The notes under the pieces: model-generated
Told to the model about the DNA's origin: nothing
The model's input: only the letters and a program-made list of their open reading frames with translations
Database searches by the model: none
Shown here: one piece after another, positions 1-8,867 of the stretch
How the letters are laid out: each line of letters starts with the position of its first letter
Position numbering within the stretch: the first letter of the stretch is position 1
Source: Flavobacterium sp. HBTb2-11-1
GTDB lineage: Bacteria > Bacteroidota > Bacteroidia > Flavobacteriales > Flavobacteriaceae
Assembly (NCBI RefSeq): GCF_009826975.1
Contig: NZ_WUMO01000004.1
Location: forward strand, 483,625 to 547,624
Direction: 5' to 3'
DNA: 64,000 nucleotides
Made by a program: the position numbers and the translations under genes

Positions 1-1229
1 ATAGTGTGTACGATTTGTTTTTGAGATGTTCTTCTTAAATCGAACCAACGGTGTCCTTCAACAGCAAATTCGCGGTGTCTTTCTTCTAAAATGAAGTTTG
101 TAAGATCTGCTGCATTCATAGCGTTAATTGCAATTTCAAGATCTACATACCCTGTTGGAGTATATCTGTTTTTAACGAAAGCTAAAACAGTAGATTTTGC
201 ATCAGCAATATTATTTAACTGAACTTGTGTTTCTGCTTTTGTTAAATACAATTCAGAAGTTCTAAATGAAGATTTTTGAGCATCTTCTCCACCTTTTTTA
301 AATCTGAAACGAGTTCCGCTTGCTGAAAAATAAGTTGAAAAACGTAAATCTGTTTGTTGGTTATAAGCAGAAGTTAAGTCTGTAGAAGCATAAGAAAGAC
401 CTTTTAATAAGTTAATTAATCCGTCTTCAAGAGCCAAAATAGATTCTGCGCCATCATATTTAGTTGCTAAAACTGGAGTAGCATTTAAATCAATCAAATT
501 GTTTTTTATTGTTAAAGCTTTGTTTGCAGCTTCTAAAGATTTCTGCCATTGTTTTTGATATAAGTAAACACGACTTTCCAAACTGTACAATGCAACTTTA
601 GAAAAACGATAGTTTATCCCTTTTGTCTGAGTATTTACATTAAGTAATTTCTCTGCTTCATTTGTATCTGAGATGATTTGATTATAAATCGTTTCTACAG
701 ATTGAGGAATAAATGCTTGTTCTAAATCAATTTCCAAAGCCAACGGGACTGCTTTGTCTGTACCAGCTGTTGCAGCGTTGTAAGGTTTTCCAAAAAGATT
801 AACCAAATCAAAATAAGCCATTGCTCTTAAAGCATAAGCTTCTCCAATTAATTGATTTCTTTCTTCAGAAACAGCTACTTTTTTCGATGCTTCATTGATT
901 ACTACATTTGTATAGAAAATTACAGAATATAGATCCTGATAGTGAAAAGATGTTGTAATTTTATCTGGATTGGCATCTTTCCAGATGTAAATATCTTTGT
1001 AATTTATTAAGTTGTCATTGAATTCATCTAAGATCAATTCATCAGTGCGAACTGCTGTTAAAGATTTGTGTTCTGGATAAGTAGCATATCCAGTTGTTAA
1101 AACTGCACGAAATTGATCTAGTGTTTCTGGAATAACTTTACCGACAGGCGTAATATCCAGATAATCGTCGCAGCTACTTACTGCAATTGCCGCAGCAAAA
1201 AGGAATATGTATTTTGAGATTTTTTTCAT
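1..1229 (-). CDS. SusD/RagB-family nutrient-binding lipoprotein (partial)
   Basis: The gene runs off the left edge of the window, so only about 409 N-terminal codons are present. The start is ATG at 1229; the protein opens MKKISKYIFLFAAAIAVSSC, a lipoprotein signal with the acylated Cys at residue 20, followed by DDYLDITPVG, typical of SusD-like proteins. SusD proteins sit on the outer membrane as lids over a SusC TonB-dependent channel. It follows the SusC gene by 11 bases on the same strand, so the two form a SusC/SusD pair. The substrate cannot be read from the sequence; the upstream metalloprotease hints at peptides. The open frame is uninterrupted to base 1. Confidence 0.9.
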   Translation of the reverse strand, partial: MKKISKYIFLFAAAIAVSSCDDYLDITPVGKVIPETLDQFRAVLTTGYATYPEHKSLTAVRTDELILDEFNDNLINYKDIYIWKDANPDKITTSFHYQDLYSVIFYTNVVINEASKKVAVSEERNQLIGEAYALRAMAYFDLVNLFGKPYNAATAGTDKAVPLALEIDLEQAFIPQSVETIYNQIISDTNEAEKLLNVNTQTKGINYRFSKVALYSLESRVYLYQKQWQKSLEAANKALTIKNNLIDLNATPVLATKYDGAESILALEDGLINLLKGLSYASTDLTSAYNQQTDLRFSTYFSASGTRFRFKKGGEDAQKSSFRTSELYLTKAETQVQLNNIADAKSTVLAFVKNRYTPTGYVDLEIAINAMNAADLTNFILEERHREFAVEGHRWFDLRRTSQKQIVHT

Positions 1230-1240
1230 CTTTAATTGTA

Positions 1241-4200
1241 TTAGAAAGTTACATTACATCCAACAGTGAATGATTTAGGAACTGGCTGTGCATAAATGTT
1301 TCCGTAAGTTTCAGGATCAAAATATCCTTTATAATCAGAACTGATTACAAATAAATTTCTTGCCTCAACATTAAGTCTAATGCTTTGAATGTTGATGTGA
1401 TCTGTAAATGCTTTAGGGAATGTATAACCTAAACGCATACTGCTCAATCTCATATAACTCATTTCGCTAACCCAAGTATCTAAATAATTGTTAGTTTCAA
1501 TCTGATTTTGACCAGAATACCATAAATAGTTCATGTAAGAATCCCCAGTCCACGTATCTTTACCATTAATTCCAGGTAAATTTGAAGAAGTATTGGTTGG
1601 TGACCAAGCATTTTGAATATCTCTACTATAGTTTTGCCCTCTGTCAACAATCGTTCCGTTGTAAGGAGGAGTTTTAGTTACTGTTTGTTTGATATTAAAC
1701 GAAGCTGCTACAGTAAAATCAAAATTACTTACTTTAAATGTGTTTGTAATACCGCCAGTAAATTTCGGATCTCTGTCTCCTAAATAAGTAAACAAATCTC
1801 TAAATTCTGCTGCAGATAAGTTTGACTGTACAATTTCCCCAGGGAAGAAATCTGCATATGGATCATATAAACCAAAGAATGTTTGAGAGTTTACAGTTTC
1901 TCCTTTTTTGTTTACAAATAAAGGATACCCGTTTGCATCCATTCCGTTTGTTTTAAATCCAAAAACAGCATTTACAGGAAGACCTTCTCTGTTAGGGAAG
2001 AACTCAGAATCACGAACTTCTATACGATCAACATTACTTTTGTTATGAGAAAAGTTAATGCTTGTATTCCATTTGAAATTTGGACGGTCAATATTTCTTG
2101 TAGACAAAGTAATTTCGTAACCTTTGTTGGTTACTTGTGCCCAGTTCATATTGCTATATTCATAACCATTTTCAAGTGGCACTGCTCGTAAACCAATTAA
2201 GTCAGTACTTTTTCTTCCGTATAAGTCTGTAATGATACTGATTCGGTTGTTGAATAAACCAAGGTCCATACCCACGTTAGTATTTGTAGTTTTTTCCCAA
2301 CGTAATTTATCGTTTGGAGGACTTGTAACTACAATTGTAGGTTCTGTCTGTCCTGGTAAAATAGTAGTCGTTTTGTTTTCACCTACTACATAAGGTGACG
2401 TATTTTTGTCAATGTTACCTTGTAGACCGTAAGAAGCACGAAGTCTTAAGTTTGAAAGAGTTAAATTTTCTTTTAAGAAATCTTCTTCAGAAACTGTCCA
2501 AGATGCAGACGTTGACCAAAGTGGCAAATATTTATACTTAGGATCTACACCAAATAAATCAGATCCATCGTATCTAACACTTCCAAAAATGTTATACTTT
2601 TTATCGTAAGTATAAGCCGCTGTTGCATAGAATGAAGCAAAAGCATTTTCATTTTGGCTTTTGTTATAAGTACTCCATTCTTTATTTTTAGCAGTATCTG
2701 TATTTGGGAAAATGATTTGCTGAGAAGTTAAGTTTTTCTCATCAAAACCAAAAGCTCTTGAGAAAATAGATGTTGTGTAATTTCTTCTGATTTCATTACC
2801 AACCATTGCTTCAATTTCGTGCTTTTCTCCAAGAGTTTTAGTATAATTCACCATTGTTTTCAAGTTGTACTGAAAAAAGTCTGTATTGGTATTTTGATTA
2901 ATACCACCTTCAGGCATATAATAGATGAAATTTCCATTTGTGAAGAAACGAGATTTCTCTCTTTGTTTTCTTGTATAGTAAGTTTCTTTACCAGCGAATT
3001 TTTCACTTAAAGTATTATCTAATTGTAAACCTAATTGGCTTGTTACTTTTAGATCTTTTGTGATTTTGTACTCAGCATCCAATAAAGCTTTAATTGCTCT
3101 AGTTTTTAAATCGTAAGAAGTATTGTTTCTTTCTTCGATGATGTTGAATGGAACATAACGATCAGAATAACCAGCAATGTCTGGGTCATATTTATAACTT
3201 CCGTCTTCGTTGTATGGAGTCAAATATGGATTTACGTTTCGTGAATAGTTAGCAGGGTTTGTGAAACCATCTGTATCTGTAATGTAAGAAGAAGTTTTGT
3301 TTTCAGAACCAAAAATTCCAATACCAACTTTAAATTTGTCTGAAATTTGGTAATTGTTTTTTAAAGTTAAATTGTAACGTTTGAAACCCGTTCCAATTGT
3401 TGCTCCTTTTTCGTCATAGTACCCTAAAGAGAAATAGTAATCAGATTTCTCACCACCACCAGATAAACTTAAACCGTGTTGCGTGTTGATTGCAGTTTGA
3501 TATAATAAGTTACCCCAGTTTGTATTGATATTTCTTAATTTATTAATAGATTGCTGTGTTTCAGGGCTCAAAGCAGAAAATCCTCCCGCTCTATAAGCTG
3601 CTAACTCATTTGATCCATTTAAAATACGCGCAATATCTCCACCAGTATCTCTGTAAGTTAAATCAGGACGGCTCGCCATGTTAAGTTCGAAATCAACTTT
3701 CTCGTTTGAGTTCATCAAGTTTAATTTGTCAAAATCTGGCCTTTGAGTGATAAAAGTATTGGTGTTGAAGTTAATCACCATTTTACCCGCTTTACCTTTT
3801 TTAGTAGTTACAACGATAACACCGTTTGCTGCACGAGCACCGTAAATAGCAGTTGCTGCTGCATCTTTTAAGATTGTAATGTCTTTAATATCATCTGGAT
3901 TCAAACCAGCGATAGAGTAGTTGTTTAAAACGTCAATGTTGTCTTTGTCGTAGTTTTTAGGAACATCATTTCCTTCTAATGGTAAACCATCTAATACCCA
4001 AAGAGGATCTTGAGAACCAGATAGAGAAGCTGTACCTCTAATTCTAATTTTAGCTGGCGCGCCAGGTGCTCCAGATGGAGTAGAAACAGCAACCCCTGCA
4101 ATTTGTCCTACCAATAATTGGTCAATACTAGAAACCCCAGTCTGCTGAATAGCCGACATATCTATTTTAGAAACGGCAGCAGTAAGTTTTCTTTTCTCAA

Positions 4201-4579
4201 TTTTTTGGTAACCTGTTACCACAACCTCTTGAAGTTTTGCGGTTTCAGATGTTAAGTTAACAGTGTAATTTTTTTGAGCAGATAATTCCAAAGTATACGA
4301 TTTGTACCCCATGAAAGTAACTCTTAGCGAAGTAACATTTTTTCCGATTTTCAAAGTGAATTTACCGTCGAAATCTGAAGTAGTTCCGATTGCTTCACTG
4401 TGAATAATACCTGCCATAGCAGTTTTGTTCGAAATAGAATTATTCTCAACGAAGACTGATGCACCTGGAATTGGTGATAAGTCTGCTTCATCTTGAATGA
4501 TACCCGTAATAGTTCGGGATTCCTGCGAATATCCTGCGATGGCCAGGAACAGCAGTAAGGCATGTAAAATTTTTGTCAT
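1241..4579 (-). CDS. SusC/RagA-family TonB-linked outer membrane receptor
   Basis: A 1112-residue TonB-dependent transporter. It has a signal peptide (residues 1-18), a carboxypeptidase-like regulatory domain (about 22-110, with GIIQDEADLSPIPGASVFVE), a plug domain (about 120-260, with the RIRGTASLSG and AANGVIVVTTKKGK motifs characteristic of SusC), and a long beta-barrel ending in aromatic VTF. Such proteins import large oligomers across the outer membrane with energy from TonB. It lies 16 bases downstream of the metalloprotease gene and 11 bases upstream of a SusD gene, so all three are probably one transcript. The regulatory domain has an unusual extra segment (NNSISNKTAMAGIIHSEAIG) before the usual TSDFDGKF. 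The family call is secure; the substrate is unknown. Confidence 0.95.
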   Translation of the reverse strand: MTKILHALLLFLAIAGYSQESRTITGIIQDEADLSPIPGASVFVENNSISNKTAMAGIIHSEAIGTTSDFDGKFTLKIGKNVTSLRVTFMGYKSYTLELSAQKNYTVNLTSETAKLQEVVVTGYQKIEKRKLTAAVSKIDMSAIQQTGVSSIDQLLVGQIAGVAVSTPSGAPGAPAKIRIRGTASLSGSQDPLWVLDGLPLEGNDVPKNYDKDNIDVLNNYSIAGLNPDDIKDITILKDAAATAIYGARAANGVIVVTTKKGKAGKMVINFNTNTFITQRPDFDKLNLMNSNEKVDFELNMASRPDLTYRDTGGDIARILNGSNELAAYRAGGFSALSPETQQSINKLRNINTNWGNLLYQTAINTQHGLSLSGGGEKSDYYFSLGYYDEKGATIGTGFKRYNLTLKNNYQISDKFKVGIGIFGSENKTSSYITDTDGFTNPANYSRNVNPYLTPYNEDGSYKYDPDIAGYSDRYVPFNIIEERNNTSYDLKTRAIKALLDAEYKITKDLKVTSQLGLQLDNTLSEKFAGKETYYTRKQREKSRFFTNGNFIYYMPEGGINQNTNTDFFQYNLKTMVNYTKTLGEKHEIEAMVGNEIRRNYTTSIFSRAFGFDEKNLTSQQIIFPNTDTAKNKEWSTYNKSQNENAFASFYATAAYTYDKKYNIFGSVRYDGSDLFGVDPKYKYLPLWSTSASWTVSEEDFLKENLTLSNLRLRASYGLQGNIDKNTSPYVVGENKTTTILPGQTEPTIVVTSPPNDKLRWEKTTNTNVGMDLGLFNNRISIITDLYGRKSTDLIGLRAVPLENGYEYSNMNWAQVTNKGYEITLSTRNIDRPNFKWNTSINFSHNKSNVDRIEVRDSEFFPNREGLPVNAVFGFKTNGMDANGYPLFVNKKGETVNSQTFFGLYDPYADFFPGEIVQSNLSAAEFRDLFTYLGDRDPKFTGGITNTFKVSNFDFTVAASFNIKQTVTKTPPYNGTIVDRGQNYSRDIQNAWSPTNTSSNLPGINGKDTWTGDSYMNYLWYSGQNQIETNNYLDTWVSEMSYMRLSSMRLGYTFPKAFTDHINIQSIRLNVEARNLFVISSDYKGYFDPETYGNIYAQPVPKSFTVGCNVTF

Positions 4580-4595
4580 GTTTTTGGAATGTGTA

Positions 4596-7193
4596 TTAAA
4601 AGGTTGTATTATTTAGGGCTTTTTCGATTCGTTGGATCAAATCGCGGTAATGGTTTTGGGTAGACTGGTCTCCTGTACTTTTTTTAGTTTTTAATAATTG
4701 AAGGATTTTATTTAGTTCTCCTTTTTTATCAGAAGTCACTTCTGTAACTCTTTTTAAAGAAGATTGATTAATATTTCTTGCCATATGAGCATAGTCTAAA
4801 TAATTGCATAAATGAGGCATGTTTAAAGTCTGCTGAATGTCTAATGCTTTTTTTGCATCTGTTTTTTCAAATAATTTATTAGTCGAAACCACCAAAACAT
4901 CTACATAATTCTTTTGCGTCATACGCTCTAGAATCGACAGTGATTTATTAGCAATAGTTCCTGCAAAAACACTTTGATGCATTTTTTTAAACAAGTCATT
5001 TACGGTAAAAACAGGATCTTTAGTTTTGTTGCGCTGATATAATTCATTTTCAGTCATTCGAACCAAACGATCATCGCTAAATAAATCATACATGATACTA
5101 TATTGCAATTCTCTCGAAAGTGTATACGGAGTATATTCGTATGGGCCAAGCGGAGAATCTTTCAACGGATTTGTTTTGTCCAGAATGTCATTAAAGAATA
5201 ACCATTGCGGAATGGTAATCACATTTTTAGCTAAATAATCTGTTGCTCTTTTCTGCATTGCTGCAAGTACAGGTATGTAACTTTGTTTGTTATCTCCATG
5301 AACGGTTGTGTTCAAATAAACACCTCCAATATTGTTCATTACATGTCGGTTGTACATTTGCCATTGACCAATAGTTCCGATATATAATTTTCCAGTTTCA
5401 TAATACGACTGATCTTTTTCATAAGTCCAACTTAAAATATTATCTACAACACGTTTTAAGTTTTTTAGACCGTATTCGCTTGCTTTAACAGCATCATTTC
5501 CTAAATCTTCAGATTGCGAACGCGGATCTATTATATTTTCCTGCTGTTCTCCATAAAAATAAATGGGGTCATCTTGATGTTTTGCAATTAAGGCGTTTAG
5601 TTTTGTTGTTTCGTTGTCGTTAGGCGAGTACCATCTGTAACCCCATTCAATAGCATATTTATCGTATTCTCCAATTTTCGGAGTAATAACTGTAACATTG
5701 TCTTCTGGCTGTGCTACATAATTGTAACGTGCATAATCCATAATTGATGGAGCAGTTCCGCCCATTTTTGCTGTAAATTCTTTAGAACGCAACGATTCTA
5801 CATCATAAGCAAAAGAAGAACCCATGTTATGTTTTAGACCAAAAGTATGACCCACTTCGTGAGACGAAACAAAACGAATTGCCTCTCCCATATGTTCGTC
5901 ACTAAATTTATTTCCTCTAGCTTTAGGATCAATTGGCCCCGTCTGAATACGCATCCAGCTTTGAAGCGAAGTCATTACATTATGCCACCAGATAATATCG
6001 GCTTCGATAATTTCACCGCTTCTTGGGTCAACCACAGATGGTCCCATTGCATTTGATTTTGGAGATGCAGCATACGTAATTACAGAATAGCGAACGTCAT
6101 CAATGTCAAAATCTAAATCTTTTTCAGTAGGTTCTTTTGCAATAACAGCATTTTTAAATCCTGCTTTTTCAAAAGCTGCCTGCCAATCGCGTACTCCATC
6201 AATAATGTACTTTCTCCATTGTTTTGGAGTAGAAGGATCAATGTAATAAACGATTGGTTTTTTCGGCTCTACTAATTCACCTTTTAAATATCGTTCTTCA
6301 TCTTCTTTCTTTGGTTCCAAACGCCAGCGGGTAATCAATTCTTTTTCTAGCATTGCCTGCTGGGCATCGGCAAAATACCAATGCTTTTCAGTAAAAAAGC
6401 CAATTCGGTTATCAGAAAAACGAGGTTTCATTGGAGTTTTATCCAATAAAATAATATTGCTTGTTACGCCAAGGGTTACTGACAATGCAGGACCGCCTTC
6501 GCTTATAGAGGTTGTCAGTTGAGATTTGACAACAATATTTTTTGGGAAAGATTTTAAACTTTCAATATACGAAAGGTCAGATTTAACAGAACCTCCAAAC
6601 CCAATACTGCTCAAAACATCATTGAAGCTTTTCTGTTTTCCGTCAAAAATCTTGTTTACTTTAATTATAACTGCTGACGAATCGTTATTTTTTGTTTCGA
6701 TATCAAAAACTTCAATAATAGATTCGGCAAAATTATTTTGAACCGATTGAGTAATTGCATCTTCTTTTGGTGAAGAAACCTTCGGTACATAAGATTTTAC
6801 CCAGACTTTCTTTGCGATTGTATCTTTATAAAAGCTAATAATCTTATTTTCATAATTCATTCCTTTGTTTAATCCAGCTTCGTTGACTTGAAAAGGAACT
6901 TGAGATAATTTGTTTACAACCAGAAACTCTCTCTTAAATAAACTGTCTTGAATTTCAAAATAAACGTCAGTCTTAACCTGAATGATATTGAAAAGTCCTT
7001 TTTTTACGGAACCTTTTTTTACTAGGTCGTCATATTTTTTACCTTTTTTAGAATCGGTAGTATCTTTTTTAATTTCTGTTGCTTCTTCTTTTCTGTCTTT
7101 CTTTTTCTTTTGAGATTGAACAGTAAGTGGCGATAATAATAATAGAAATATGCAAAATGTTATCAAATTATGCAGGAATGCCTTTTCCTTCAT
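4596..7193 (-). CDS. Zinc-dependent metalloprotease (DUF5117/DUF4953 type), exported
   Basis: An 865-residue exported protease. An N-terminal hydrophobic signal (about 10-28) is followed by a Lys/Glu-rich segment (29-65). The zinc site is HEVGHTFGLKH at 445-455, the metzincin HExxHxxGxxH pattern with ligands H445, H449 and H455 and catalytic E446. The layout (a 440-residue N-terminal region, zincin core, helical C-terminal region) matches the large Bacteroidota zinc metalloproteases annotated with DUF5117/DUF4953. It lies immediately upstream of a SusC/SusD pair, suggesting that it cuts protein outside the cytoplasm and the SusCD pair imports products; that link is inference from position. 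The start gives a normal signal peptide. Confidence 0.88.
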   Translation of the reverse strand: MKEKAFLHNLITFCIFLLLLSPLTVQSQKKKKDRKEEATEIKKDTTDSKKGKKYDDLVKKGSVKKGLFNIIQVKTDVYFEIQDSLFKREFLVVNKLSQVPFQVNEAGLNKGMNYENKIISFYKDTIAKKVWVKSYVPKVSSPKEDAITQSVQNNFAESIIEVFDIETKNNDSSAVIIKVNKIFDGKQKSFNDVLSSIGFGGSVKSDLSYIESLKSFPKNIVVKSQLTTSISEGGPALSVTLGVTSNIILLDKTPMKPRFSDNRIGFFTEKHWYFADAQQAMLEKELITRWRLEPKKEDEERYLKGELVEPKKPIVYYIDPSTPKQWRKYIIDGVRDWQAAFEKAGFKNAVIAKEPTEKDLDFDIDDVRYSVITYAASPKSNAMGPSVVDPRSGEIIEADIIWWHNVMTSLQSWMRIQTGPIDPKARGNKFSDEHMGEAIRFVSSHEVGHTFGLKHNMGSSFAYDVESLRSKEFTAKMGGTAPSIMDYARYNYVAQPEDNVTVITPKIGEYDKYAIEWGYRWYSPNDNETTKLNALIAKHQDDPIYFYGEQQENIIDPRSQSEDLGNDAVKASEYGLKNLKRVVDNILSWTYEKDQSYYETGKLYIGTIGQWQMYNRHVMNNIGGVYLNTTVHGDNKQSYIPVLAAMQKRATDYLAKNVITIPQWLFFNDILDKTNPLKDSPLGPYEYTPYTLSRELQYSIMYDLFSDDRLVRMTENELYQRNKTKDPVFTVNDLFKKMHQSVFAGTIANKSLSILERMTQKNYVDVLVVSTNKLFEKTDAKKALDIQQTLNMPHLCNYLDYAHMARNINQSSLKRVTEVTSDKKGELNKILQLLKTKKSTGDQSTQNHYRDLIQRIEKALNNTTF

Positions 7194-7279
7194 CAGATGT
7201 TAAGTTTAGGTTAATTTTGAGGCCGAAACTATTTTATTTTAGTTCAGGAAAAAAACAAAAAGGAGTGAGTGGCTTTTTT

Positions 7280-8851
7280 TTAGGAGTGAATGGATATTAA
7301 TGGAAGAAAACAAATAAAATAGCCGTCTTTTTCTGATGTTTTAAAATCGGTTTTTGCGTAATAATGGTAAATGCTATTCAGATAGTTTAACCCGAATTTT
7401 GTACTTGGTTCAGCATTCAATTTCTTTTGAAGATTGTTGCTGATTATTACCTGGTCTTCTTGAATCAGGATTTTAGTGGTAAGTGGACTTTCCTGAGTGG
7501 CTGTATTATGCTTAATAGCATTTTCGACCACAATCTGAAAAGCAAGATAGGGGATGTGTTTGTTTAAAGCGGCTTCGTTTTCAATTTCGATAGAAAAGAA
7601 TAATTCTTCCTTAAAACGAGTCTGCTGTAAAAAGATATATTTTTCGATAAATAATAATTCGTCCTTCAAAAGAACAATGTTCTTTTCTGGCGGATCAATT
7701 AAATAACGATAAATGCGAGATAGGTTTAAAGTAAATTTCTGCGCAACTTTAATATCGCTTCCAATTAACATATAAAGTGAATTGAGCGAATTAAACAAAA
7801 AATGCGGATTAATCTGCTCTTTTAATTGCTGTAGCTGAATGAGAGCTTTTTCTTTGATTATCTTTTCATTTTCAACCAATAGCTTGTTTTTCTCTTTTAT
7901 GACAATTCCTTTTTCTCTGTAAGCTCGTCTGTTGGCATAGGAGAAAAGATAAAAAATCAAAAGAAGCATTACAGTAGTAATCGAATAAATTAAAGTTGTA
8001 TACTTTTTGATCAAAGTTACATTTTCATCTACATAAATTTTTGGAATGCTTACGCAGGCAAACCAATTTGAGTTTTTAATATTCATCTTTGTTGTAAAAC
8101 GAACAACATCCATTTTTAAAAACTCAGACATGGTTGTCCTTTTTGAAAAATCTTCTTTTTTGCTGTAAATGGTATCAGAAGGGCTAAAAGAAGAAATTTT
8201 AAAAATATTCTTTCCAAGAAAAGCAATTTCTGGATGGTAAACACAGGTTCCTTTTTTATCAAAAATAAAAGCATAGTTGGAAGCCGTTTTATCTATTTTA
8301 GAAATATAACTATGAAGCAATCTTAGATTAATATCATAACCGTATTTTATGGTGGTGTTGTTTTTTGATACTAACTCGAAATAAATGCGCCAAATCCATT
8401 CTTTTCCTTGTGGAAGAACTAAACTGAGATCTTTTGCATTTTTATTTTGGAGAACAAATTCTTTTACATCATTTTTGATTTCGTCTGAAATAAAATTGTT
8501 TCCATAATGAATAGCATTGTCATTAATTTGAAACCAGTTGTTTACAACCAGTTTATTATTTGCTTGAAGCGAAGACAAAAGCTGTAAATTATTGTCAAGA
8601 TTTACCGAACTGCTTGTTTTTAAAACGTGTTCAATTCTTTTTTCCTGTTCCCAAAACTTTGAAAATTCCTCAGACAAGAATTCCTGCTTTTTAAAGAAAT
8701 TACGTGTTGCCAGATCATCATTCGATTTTTCGGTCAGATCTGTAATTAGATTACTCAGAATATAAACCGATGCAACAGTAACCAGAATGGAGACAATAAC
8801 GTATATTAAAAAAGCACGTCTAGAAGTAATATTTTTTAATCTAAATTTCAA
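7280..8851 (-). CDS. LytS/YehU-type sensor histidine kinase with extracytoplasmic sensor
   Basis: A 523-residue membrane kinase. A first TM segment (about 13-37) and a second (about 285-305) bracket a Cache-like extracytoplasmic sensor (40-280). A short coiled linker (310-345) leads to the His_kinase domain, with phospho-acceptor H350 in KEQINPHFLFNSLNSLY and an N-box at 436-449 (LAFQIVVENAIKHN). The C-terminal ATPase is short, with a reduced glycine box (KFGLNYL). Kinases of this family normally pair with a LytTR response regulator encoded next door. None is seen here: the flanking genes are a metalloprotease and an ABC exporter, so the kinase is an orphan in this window. The ligand is unknown. 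Confidence 0.88.
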   Translation of the reverse strand: MKFRLKNITSRRAFLIYVIVSILVTVASVYILSNLITDLTEKSNDDLATRNFFKKQEFLSEEFSKFWEQEKRIEHVLKTSSSVNLDNNLQLLSSLQANNKLVVNNWFQINDNAIHYGNNFISDEIKNDVKEFVLQNKNAKDLSLVLPQGKEWIWRIYFELVSKNNTTIKYGYDINLRLLHSYISKIDKTASNYAFIFDKKGTCVYHPEIAFLGKNIFKISSFSPSDTIYSKKEDFSKRTTMSEFLKMDVVRFTTKMNIKNSNWFACVSIPKIYVDENVTLIKKYTTLIYSITTVMLLLIFYLFSYANRRAYREKGIVIKEKNKLLVENEKIIKEKALIQLQQLKEQINPHFLFNSLNSLYMLIGSDIKVAQKFTLNLSRIYRYLIDPPEKNIVLLKDELLFIEKYIFLQQTRFKEELFFSIEIENEAALNKHIPYLAFQIVVENAIKHNTATQESPLTTKILIQEDQVIISNNLQKKLNAEPSTKFGLNYLNSIYHYYAKTDFKTSEKDGYFICFLPLISIHS

Positions 8852-8867
8852 AGAATACCATTATGAC

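Noticed and set aside
2819..3010. Short plus-strand open frames inside the SusC genes (also at 34333-34566)
   Set aside because: They are antisense shadows of strongly supported receptor genes and lack start context or motifs.
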